Source: Candidatus Sumerlaeota bacterium (GTDB lineage Bacteria; Sumerlaeota; Sumerlaeia; JADFCT01). Taken from it: a stretch of DNA of 30,901 nucleotides. The DNA lies in assembly GCA_026398575.1 (NCBI GenBank), contig JAPLSP010000655.1, forward strand, positions 1 to 30,901, in the 5' to 3' direction. Both the position numbers and the translations under genes were made by a program. A model generated the notes under the pieces. That model was not told the origin of the DNA and did not search any database. It was given only the letters and a program-made list of their open reading frames with translations. Positions 7,683 through 14,859 of this stretch are shown piece by piece. Positions within the stretch are counted from its first letter, which is position 1. Each line of letters begins with the position of its first letter.

Positions 7683-7907
7683 TTACCGCGCAGCATGGAT
7701 GGATTTGGATATCTGCAGCAGAGAGCGTAAGGCGTCATTGACCGCGTCTGAGCTGCGAAACGCTTGGGCAACATCAGGTTCGAGAGCGACAATGTTCGTC
7801 TTTTCTTTTGCGAGGCGCCGATGATATTTGCCTCGAATTGCTTTCGAATAATCGAAGTCGTATTCGCTCCGCATTTCATCCTTTTTTTGAGATGTCTTGG
7901 CTTTCAT
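7683..7907 (-). CDS. Small uncharacterised protein with a YDFDYSKAIRGKY motif (antitoxin-like)
   Basis: The 74-residue product is basic in its first half (MKAKTSQKKDE, then YDFDYSKAIRGKYHRRL) and ends VALEPDVAQAF...VNDALRSLLQI. The YDF/YSKA-RGK opening is shared with several small antitoxin-like families, and I believe this version is a recurring uncharacterised family. I chose the ATG at 7907 because GGGGAG lies seven bases upstream; the in-frame starts further up would run into the heparinase gene. It follows that gene by 10 bases and precedes the UPF0175 gene by three, so the three form one transcription unit. No catalytic residues are visible. Confidence 0.82.
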   Translation of the reverse strand: MKAKTSQKKDEMRSEYDFDYSKAIRGKYHRRLAKEKTNIVALEPDVAQAFRSSDAVNDALRSLLQISKSIHAAR

Positions 7908-7917
7908 GTTTTCTCCC

Positions 7918-10359
7918 CTACTTGATCTTGATAATCTCATCGCCACGCCAAACGGCGCCATCTGGAAAAGCCGCGCTTATGGCGCGCTTGGCGGGATTCG
8001 CAAGGATTTGCCATTGGCGTTTGCCGTCGCTGACTTGGACGAGAACGGCTTCGTCAATGGGGAGGCGACTGGCGTTGGCGGCGTTGGCGGTCGGCGCGGC
8101 GTTGTTGGAGGAAATGGCGCCAGAAACGGCGGACATCTTCAGCGTCACGGGTTGGCCAGCGAGCGAGATGGCCCAGACGAAGGCTGTGTTCTTCGCCGTG
8201 CGGCGCATCAGGAGCATGGGGACGCGGTCTTGAGTGGTTTTGTAGATGGCATAGCCGGCGATGATTTCAGTCGGATCGTCGCAACCGCTCGCCAGCGTGA
8301 TTGCCGTTCGCGAGCCGCCGGCGTTTATTTTCAGAACTATGCCATCGCTTACGGCGCGAAGGCTCGTGGCGTCTTTCAGGTAGCGGTAGCCGTCGGTGGC
8401 GCCCGGCGCGGTCCAGGGCTGTCCGGCGGGCAGGCCCTCCCAGGCGCCGAATTGATGATAGGCGATGTCCAGCGTATGCGGCGCGTCGCAATGAATCTGG
8501 TCAATGACGAGCACAAGGTCCGGCGTCAGCATTGCAGTGGTGCGGATGAAGCGCGCGTCTTTGTAGATGGCCCCGGCGTCGGTGACGGAATAGTCCACGC
8601 CGTTCTCGCTGCCGAAAGCGAGGCTCTTGCCCTGTGCGGGCGTCTGCGACATTTGATCCACCACGAGGGTGTTGTGCGCGACGGTGGCTTTGTCCCAGCT
8701 CTTGTGCAGCGGCGAGCCGTAGGCGTGCGTGCCACCGTCGGGCGCGAGGACCTGTCCGTGCGTGTAGAGGACGAACTGGTTTTTGTCGGGATGGCCATGG
8801 CCGCCGCCGTGGGGGCCGTATTTGACGCACAGCCACGTGGCGTCCTGGTCCTGTCCGCGCTGGAGGATGGCGTAACCGGAGGCCTCGGAGTTACGGCTCT
8901 TCAGATTCAGGAGATTGCCCTGCGGGAGGTTCAGCACGCCAAACAGCATCGCCCTTTCGTCCTTGCGGTCGCTCCTCGATAGCAGCGAGGCATAGAGAGG
9001 ATTCTGATAGCGCGCAAAGGCCAGTTCATAGAGCGCCGCATGTCCTTGCAGCGAGACCATGCCGCTGTCGTTGAAATCCGGCAATACCAGGTTGGGCATG
9101 ATGAACGTGAAGGGCGCGTCGAACATGGCTTTGAATTTTTCGCCATAGAGATTGATACCGCAGTTGCGCGCGGCCTCCGTCAACGGCCAGAGGCCCTCGA
9201 TCGTGAAGAAATGATAGCCGCTGCTGCCTTCGAGCCACATCCCGTCCGGCATCACGCCCGCCTCCATCTGGCGCCGGTAGCCGACGGCTTTGTCGTCAAT
9301 CGCGAAAGAGATCAGCTTCTTATCGCCGAGCAGGAATCCCACCAAGCCGATGGCGCTGTTGTGGCGGCACTGGATATTATGAATCCCGACCTTGCGCGGG
9401 AGAATGATCTCGTTGACAGCCGGCAGCAGCATCTTGTCGGCGACGCGCTGGCGCTCGTCGGCGCTGAGCGTATCCCAGACGAGGTCGGCGCCCTGGGCGG
9501 TGATAATGATCCAGCTGGCTTCGGTCAGCGATTGCGACGCGACGTGGCCGCCGCCTTTGCCAAGGCGTCCCTGGTTATCGTGCAAGGGATAGGCCAGATA
9601 GCGGTCCGTGTATGCCAGCAGGATCGCGCGCCCCCGGGCGGCGTAGCGCGTGTCGCCCGTCGCTTGGAAAAGAATCCCCGCGTCAACAATCTGCTGCGCG
9701 AGGTCGGCGTGCGCGCTCGAGATGGCGTTGCCGTTAAAATCCAAACTGCCCTTCGATGTGTCGCCATGGAGGATGTGCGGGCCGATGGGGCATTTATGCT
9801 CCCATTCCCAGGGGGCGATTTTCTTGCCGAGCGAAAGGCGGGCGCCATGCTCCGAGCAGACGTAGTTGTGGGACCAGTTTCCGCCGCGCGGCGGCAGCTC
9901 GACCGTCTGACTCAGCGCCTGATCCGTCTTGGATTTGATCCGCTCCCATTGCGACTTGGCCCAGGAGCAAGCGGCGATGCGCTGCTTGAGCTGCGCCACG
10001 CCTTCGCTGTTGAGAAGAAGGCGCGGATGCGGCGGCAATTCGTTTGGGATGACAGTGGGGACAAGGCTGGCTGCGGTGGGCGCGCCGGAAGCATCGAAAG
10101 GATTAGTAGCTTTGGGGCTGGCGGCATCTTTGGCGGCGCTCGTGCCGAAGCCCTTGGCGGCATCGGGGGCAATGGCGTCATTCGCGGGATTATTGGCAGG
10201 TTTGCCCGCCTTGGCAGCGGGCGGCTTTGAATCTTTGGCTTGCGTGGGGCTGCTGTTTTTTGCGGTTTCTTTTTGGGCGGCAAGAGGCTGAACGGCAAGC
10301 GGCCATGAGAGCAATGCTAAACAGAGAATGCAATGACGAAAGAATTGTTGTAGGGTCAT
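7918..10359 (-). CDS. Secreted heparinase II/III-family polysaccharide lyase
   Basis: An 813-residue exported protein. A signal peptide (residues 1-28) is followed by an Ala/Lys/Pro-rich linker (29-105). The alpha/alpha-toroid domain (about 110-490) contains HNIQCRHNSAIGLVG and GMWLEGSSGYHFF. The C-terminal heparinase II/III beta-domain begins near GGGHGHPDKNQF (518-529) and continues with DGGTHAYGSPLHKSWD...HNTLVVD. Such enzymes cleave uronic-acid polysaccharides (heparin-like glycans, alginate, oligo-alginate) by beta-elimination; the substrate here is not readable. I start at the ATG at 10359 because the signal peptide begins there, although no ribosome site precedes it; the frame is open further upstream into the operator region, where translation is unlikely. 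Two small antitoxin-like genes follow on the same strand. Confidence 0.92.
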   Translation of the reverse strand: MTLQQFFRHCILCLALLSWPLAVQPLAAQKETAKNSSPTQAKDSKPPAAKAGKPANNPANDAIAPDAAKGFGTSAAKDAASPKATNPFDASGAPTAASLVPTVIPNELPPHPRLLLNSEGVAQLKQRIAACSWAKSQWERIKSKTDQALSQTVELPPRGGNWSHNYVCSEHGARLSLGKKIAPWEWEHKCPIGPHILHGDTSKGSLDFNGNAISSAHADLAQQIVDAGILFQATGDTRYAARGRAILLAYTDRYLAYPLHDNQGRLGKGGGHVASQSLTEASWIIITAQGADLVWDTLSADERQRVADKMLLPAVNEIILPRKVGIHNIQCRHNSAIGLVGFLLGDKKLISFAIDDKAVGYRRQMEAGVMPDGMWLEGSSGYHFFTIEGLWPLTEAARNCGINLYGEKFKAMFDAPFTFIMPNLVLPDFNDSGMVSLQGHAALYELAFARYQNPLYASLLSRSDRKDERAMLFGVLNLPQGNLLNLKSRNSEASGYAILQRGQDQDATWLCVKYGPHGGGHGHPDKNQFVLYTHGQVLAPDGGTHAYGSPLHKSWDKATVAHNTLVVDQMSQTPAQGKSLAFGSENGVDYSVTDAGAIYKDARFIRTTAMLTPDLVLVIDQIHCDAPHTLDIAYHQFGAWEGLPAGQPWTAPGATDGYRYLKDATSLRAVSDGIVLKINAGGSRTAITLASGCDDPTEIIAGYAIYKTTQDRVPMLLMRRTAKNTAFVWAISLAGQPVTLKMSAVSGAISSNNAAPTANAANASRLPIDEAVLVQVSDGKRQWQILANPAKRAISAAFPDGAVWRGDEIIKIK

Positions 10360-10427
10360 GAGAGGGTGGCATTGTCCTTTTGTTCGCGGAGCGAAGTATA
10401 TTGCAGGCTGATATACGCCTGCTCTTA

Positions 10428-10480
10428 TGACAAAAACAATGTCTGACAAAACAATTGTTTTGTCGGACATCATTTTGTCA
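10428..10480. promoter_or_regulatory. Extended dyad operator with four TGACAAAA half-sites
   Basis: The core at 10440-10469 is a 30-bp palindrome (TGTCTGACAAAACAATTG and its complement) broken by one symmetric mismatch. Flanking it are further half-sites, so TGACAAAA occurs at 10428 and 10444 and its complement TTTTGTC(G/A) ends at 10465 and 10480. The half-sites are about one and a half helical turns apart. The site lies 69-121 bases upstream of the heparinase start. This looks like an operator for two cooperating dimers or a tetramer; the regulator is not identified. Confidence 0.7.
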
Positions 10481-10561
10481 GTGCGGTTTGCACAAGCGAA
10501 TTGATAGGAGGATAAGCCGGGATTGAGGGGCTGTCAATCCATTCGGAAACAAACGCGCGTT

Positions 10562-12301
10562 CTATTTCGCTGCGACGTGGACTTGGAAGCGAACACGAAG
10601 GGGATAAACGAAACGATAGTTAGAATCAAATGTGTCTTTCTCTGTGAATTGCAGCTGCCTCATGCCGACGACGGTATAATCCCCCGGGCGCTCGAACACG
10701 AGCCACCTGGATAAATCAATCTTCTCCGCATACGCCTTGCCCGGAAGGATATCCGGCGGCCGGCCCATCAGTCCTCCGAAATGCCTGGGATCGGGATTCG
10801 GGTCGCGGGCGGGAATCCCTTCGGCGTCGAACGCGAAGAACTGAAAGCGATACGAACGGACGCTGCGGCCATCGCCGCCGGTTTCAAGATAGAGGGGCGC
10901 CGCGCCGGTGTTCCTGACGTAGAATTCCGCTGTCAGCGCTTCGCTGGTCGCGATGGTTTCCTTATTCGGAAGGAATCCCGCCTCGAACGACGCGCCCGCC
11001 GTCGTGATACGCGCATTGCCGGCGAGTTCATCAATCTTTATCAATCGCGGCGTCGCCTTGTCGAAAACAGCCCACAGAATCTTCGCGCCATCCCCACTCA
11101 AGAACGGCATCGGTACGCCTGCGCCGTCATACTCAATGCGCCCCGGCGATCTTGCCGGCCCCAACGCCTGCCGCACCTTCTCTTTATGGCGCCAGAATGT
11201 GGAAATCAGCCATATTCGCGCATCCCGCGGATCAAGCGCATCGCTCCATAAAAAATCGCCTATGTTTCTTGTCCCCAAATCGTCAGGCGAACCCCACGTC
11301 TTCGTCTCCCATTGCGGCCTCCATCGCGAATATGGAACGCTGACCTTCATTCCAATGGATGGCGGCGGCGGATCGAACAGGCTTGGCTGGTCAAACTTGA
11401 ACTGGAATCCCGCCTCTTCGCCAAACTTGACCGAGCGGATTTCCACGGCTTCGGCGTACGTGAAAAAATTGCCCTGAAAATCATGCAAGGGCTTTGATAT
11501 CAGTCCCACTTTTTCCGGCAGCCAATATTCGCCATATTGTTTGTAGCCGGTTGCAATGGCCTCATCATACTGTACCGGCGCCCAGTCGTATTGCGGCGCC
11601 AGCGTGATGGTCCGGCCATCTTTCACGAGGACGACGCATTCGACGCCCGCCACCGTTTCCCATTTGATGACCAGCTTGCCGTATCGCTCCATCTCGCGCC
11701 ATCGGTTCACGGTCCAGGGATGCGCTCCCCAGACAATGGGACCCAGCGTGTTTTCAATTCCGTGCGCTTCATTGTGCGCGAGATATCGCATCTTATCCGT
11801 CTTGTCGGGCGTCAGCGGTTTGCCCTCGGCGGCCTCGTAAAGCCGTATATCATTCAGCGAGGCGCGCTCGTTGGCATTGCGATAGCGCATGCAGAGAACC
11901 TTGCCGTTCTCCTCCGCGCGCGCATCTTCGCGGAAAAAACTCCATTGCGTCAGCAAGGTGTCGTACTCCACGCGCGGCTCTTTTCGGTCGGCCATGTCGC
12001 CCACGGATCGCTTATAGTCAATCCGGAACCTGGCGGCGCGATATTTCGAATCCCGCCGCGAAAGCGCCTCCAGGACTTCGCTGAGCGTTGGGACGGTCTT
12101 CGATGTGGCGGCAGCGTTCCGGCCATCCTTCGCGATGGCCAGCATTAGAGCTTTTGCTTCGGATGTGGGAACCGCGCGGGAGGACATCGGCAGAGCCGCT
12201 TCACGGCGATCGGCTGTTTGCGCTGGGGCTGTGAATGCGGCCGCGATGGTCAGCACTACAAAAACAGGGATACATTTCCTGATCATGGCAAGCGTATTCA
12301 T
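10562..12301 (-). CDS. Secreted protein of unknown function (579 residues)
   Basis: I do not recognise the family. An N-terminal signal peptide (MIRKCIPVFVVLTIAAAF...APAQTAD) shows export. The middle has alternating beta-strand and aromatic-rich segments such as WRPQWETKTWG and FLWSDALDPRDARIWLISTFW. The C-terminal 120 residues look like an Ig-like beta-sandwich (LTAEFYVRNTGAAPLYLETGG...GDYTVVGMRQLQF) with the strand pattern of NEAT/DUF-type carbohydrate-accessory modules. No catalytic motif is clear. The start may be 12301 or the ATG at 12286. It is divergent from the Tat-exported sulfatase gene, and the 271-base gap between them may hold promoters for both; I could not define them. Confidence 0.8.
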   Translation of the reverse strand: MNTLAMIRKCIPVFVVLTIAAAFTAPAQTADRREAALPMSSRAVPTSEAKALMLAIAKDGRNAAATSKTVPTLSEVLEALSRRDSKYRAARFRIDYKRSVGDMADRKEPRVEYDTLLTQWSFFREDARAEENGKVLCMRYRNANERASLNDIRLYEAAEGKPLTPDKTDKMRYLAHNEAHGIENTLGPIVWGAHPWTVNRWREMERYGKLVIKWETVAGVECVVLVKDGRTITLAPQYDWAPVQYDEAIATGYKQYGEYWLPEKVGLISKPLHDFQGNFFTYAEAVEIRSVKFGEEAGFQFKFDQPSLFDPPPPSIGMKVSVPYSRWRPQWETKTWGSPDDLGTRNIGDFLWSDALDPRDARIWLISTFWRHKEKVRQALGPARSPGRIEYDGAGVPMPFLSGDGAKILWAVFDKATPRLIKIDELAGNARITTAGASFEAGFLPNKETIATSEALTAEFYVRNTGAAPLYLETGGDGRSVRSYRFQFFAFDAEGIPARDPNPDPRHFGGLMGRPPDILPGKAYAEKIDLSRWLVFERPGDYTVVGMRQLQFTEKDTFDSNYRFVYPLRVRFQVHVAAK

Positions 12302-12572
12302 AGCGCGTAATTCTCCCGCATCAGGAATGACGGACAAGGCGGCGTGCCTGACGCGATCTCTTGTGAAATTCTGAATCCATACCGCCGCAGTGTCAAAGGT
12401 ATTTCTCAATTTTTCCCAAGAATTCAGCCGATGAAAACGGCGCCCTTCACAGGCCTGCTCCCTGGCCCGCGCCGATCGCACAATAGGAATCGCGCATTAG
12501 GACTTGTAGCGTTTGGCATACGTCCTCTATCATTGAATGGTCGTTATCAAATCATGTATGGGAAGTTATCTC

Positions 12573-14312
12573 ATGCCCAAAAATCTATCACGCCGCAATT
12601 TCAGCAAAGGCGCCGTGGCGGTGGCGGCGCTTTCGCAAGGCGCGACATTTCTGACCGCGCAAAAGGCCCAGTCAGAATCCAGCGCGACAAGCCAATCGTT
12701 GGCGCAACAGAAACCGTCCGGCGCGGACCAGGTCTCCGCAGCGAACCGGCCAGTGGCAAAGCCCAATGTCCTCTTCCTGATGACGGACCAGCAACGCTTC
12801 GATACCATTGCCGCTCTGGGCAATGCGCATATTTATACTCCCAATCTGGATCGGCTCGTGCGGCGGGGAATTGCGTTCACTCAGGCCTACTCGACCTGCC
12901 CGGTGTGCGTCGCGGCGCGCTACACCATCCGCACGGGCTGCGAGCCGCCCACTACGCGCATTTTCTCCAACGGGCATTCGCGCCCGGCGTCCGGCCAGGC
13001 GCAGACGCTTCCCGAACGTTGCGGCCCGTATCTGGCGCAGGTGATGCGGCGGATGGGCTACCGCACATTCGGCATCGGCAAATTCCACTCGCAGCCCTGG
13101 GACGAAGATCTGGGGTTCGATGTTCATCTGCACAGCGAGGAACTCTATGGCACGCCCGATCAGCGGCGGCGCGATGATTACGCCGCGTGGATCGCGAAGG
13201 AGCATCCGCAGTTTGACTATGTCGAAAATCTGATGGGCGAGCGGACGGAGATGTATTACATACCGCAGCTCAGCCCGCAGCCGGCCGAGCTGACCGTGGA
13301 ACGCTGGGCGGCGGACCGCGCCGTCGAGCAGATCAGCGCCCCCGACGCCCGCCCCTATTTCGGCTTCGTATCTTTTGTCGGGCCGCATCCGCCGCTGGCG
13401 CCGCCCATTCCGTTCAACCGCCTCTACGATCCGGACCGCATGCCGAATCCCGTGCGCGGCGATCTGGCGAACGACCACGCGGACGAGGAGATTCCGTGGA
13501 TGAACCATGCGATCTGGGCCGAGGACATCAACGACCCTCATGCGCGCGTCCTCAAGGCGCGCTACTACGGCGAGATCACCTACATTGACGATTGCATCGG
13601 GCGCATCCTCGCCGCCGTGGAAGCGCGCAGCGACGCTCGGAACACGCTGATCTGTTTCTTCACTGATCATGGCGATCATCTGGGGGATCATCATGCCTGG
13701 CAGAAAGAAAGTTTCTTTGAGGCGTCGTGCCACATTCCGTTCCTGATGAGCTGGCCCGCGCGGCTGCCCGCCGGCGCGCGACGGGATGAACTGGCGTGTC
13801 TGGCGGACCTTTTCGGCATCGCCACTTCGGCGGCAGGCGTTTCATCTGCCGCCATACCGCAATTGCGCGAAGGCTGCGATCTGCTCGGCGTCATGGAGGG
13901 CAAAGCCAACCCGCGCCAACGCCTGGCTGCCTATTATGGCGAACCCGGCACGCCTTTCTTCAAAATCATGGTTCGCAAAGGCCCTTGGAAATATATCTAC
14001 CTTGCCAATGGCGCGCGGGAGCAATTGTTCCATCTCGGCGACGATCCCAATGAGCTGAAGAATCTGGCCGAATCGCATCGCGACACAGCGGCGGACCTGC
14101 GCAAAGACGCCGTGGCCGCCTGCCGCGCGCCTGGCGCCAGCGATGCGCTCGCAGGCGCCTCGGGCTCGGGCGATGACCTGCGCGGCTTTCCGTTCGCCGC
14201 GCGCAAGTTTCAGCGCATCTATCAATTCGACGCCTCGCGCGGCGTGCGTGGTTTTCCCGCTCGTCCGCAGGATGCTCTCGAAGCATATATGCGCCGATCT
14301 TTGCGCCAATAA
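12573..14312 (+). CDS. Tat-exported sulfatase (S1 family)
   Basis: A 579-residue type I sulfatase that hydrolyses sulfate esters. The leader SRRNFSKGAVAVAALS is a twin-arginine signal. The sulfatase fold starts at PNVLFLMTDQQR (metal ligand D72). The formylglycine site is C112-V-A-A-R116, followed by TIRTG; this is the C-x-A-x-R version of the usual C-x-P-x-R. Later ligands lie in FFTDHGDHLGDHHAWQKES. Export by Tat fits a protein folded and modified in the cytoplasm first. The start at 12573 is chosen because the twin-arginine signal begins there. No formylglycine-generating enzyme or anSME gene is in the window. Substrate is unknown. Confidence 0.93.
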   Translation: MPKNLSRRNFSKGAVAVAALSQGATFLTAQKAQSESSATSQSLAQQKPSGADQVSAANRPVAKPNVLFLMTDQQRFDTIAALGNAHIYTPNLDRLVRRGIAFTQAYSTCPVCVAARYTIRTGCEPPTTRIFSNGHSRPASGQAQTLPERCGPYLAQVMRRMGYRTFGIGKFHSQPWDEDLGFDVHLHSEELYGTPDQRRRDDYAAWIAKEHPQFDYVENLMGERTEMYYIPQLSPQPAELTVERWAADRAVEQISAPDARPYFGFVSFVGPHPPLAPPIPFNRLYDPDRMPNPVRGDLANDHADEEIPWMNHAIWAEDINDPHARVLKARYYGEITYIDDCIGRILAAVEARSDARNTLICFFTDHGDHLGDHHAWQKESFFEASCHIPFLMSWPARLPAGARRDELACLADLFGIATSAAGVSSAAIPQLREGCDLLGVMEGKANPRQRLAAYYGEPGTPFFKIMVRKGPWKYIYLANGAREQLFHLGDDPNELKNLAESHRDTAADLRKDAVAACRAPGASDALAGASGSGDDLRGFPFAARKFQRIYQFDASRGVRGFPARPQDALEAYMRRSLRQ

Positions 14313-14492
14313 CACGCATCGAGGTTGAAGGATTGATAAATATGCGCTACGCCATTCCAGACGTGAAGGCGAGCCGCAGATATTGCTTTTTCTTGCTTGA
14401 CAATCTATGCCTGTCCATTGCGAACTCATGGGGATTCGATTGTGATAAAAAATTGAATTTGTTGTCTAACTTTTTGCAGTAGGAGCATAAAA

Positions 14493-14717
14493 TTGAAAAC
14501 GAGCGAATTACTAGAAGAAGCTATTTCGCTTCCCGTAGATGAGCGAGCGAGCTTGGCTGACTCTCTACTGCAGAGTCTGAATCCGCCCGATTCCCGCATT
14601 GACCGCAAATGGGCTGAGGTAGCCCAACGGCGTCTCAAAGAACTGCGATCTGGCAAAGTGAAATCCGTTCCAGGCGAAGAAGTATTTGCCAAGATTTGGA
14701 AACGCTATCCTGCATGA
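14493..14717 (+). CDS. Type II antitoxin (addiction-module component family)
   Basis: The 74-residue protein fits the putative addiction module component family: ELLEEAISLPVDERASLADSLLQSL at the N-terminus, then IDRKWAEVAQRRLKEL and the C-terminal toxin-binding tail VPGEEVFAKI. It starts with TTG at 14493, supported by AGGAG eight bases upstream. The stop codon overlaps the ATG of the following toxin remnant as ATGA, the normal operon arrangement for these modules. The antitoxin looks intact while its toxin does not. The preceding gap (14313-14492) shows nothing else I can support. Confidence 0.9.
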   Translation: MKTSELLEEAISLPVDERASLADSLLQSLNPPDSRIDRKWAEVAQRRLKELRSGKVKSVPGEEVFAKIWKRYPA

Positions 14718-14846
14718 GTTATTCATTCCATGACGAAAAGATTCCCGTATGGGGTATTGTACACCAAAGAGAGCGATGGTATCTTCATCCTTGCTGTCAT
14801 GCACTTGCATCGCAATCCAGACTATTGGCAACACAGATTAGCTTAG
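14714..14846 (+). pseudogene. RelE/ParE-family toxin remnant with internal deletion
   Basis: The ATG at 14714 begins MSYSFH, the usual opening of these toxins. After about 16 bases the reading shifts frame to KRFPYGVLYTKESDG and then ILAVMHLHRNPDYWQHRLA, which is the standard C-terminal third of a RelE/ParE toxin (FPY-V-Y core and HLHR-P-YW ending), stopping at 14846. A whole toxin is about 95-100 residues, so roughly 50-60 internal codons are missing. A 38-residue frame from the ATG at 14730 could still be translated, but it lacks most of the fold. The antitoxin upstream appears intact. The deletion is inferred from family length and layout. Confidence 0.8.
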
Positions 14847-14859
14847 CACCTTATTTGAT

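Noticed and set aside
7897..10230. Long open frames on the plus strand opposite the heparinase gene (7897-8982 and 9040-10230)
   Set aside because: They lie antisense to a convincing lyase, show no domain and have composition typical of shadow frames.
12672..13733. 353-codon minus-strand frame inside the first sulfatase
   Set aside because: The sulfatase reads through with all active-site motifs; the antisense product is arginine-rich and unrecognisable.
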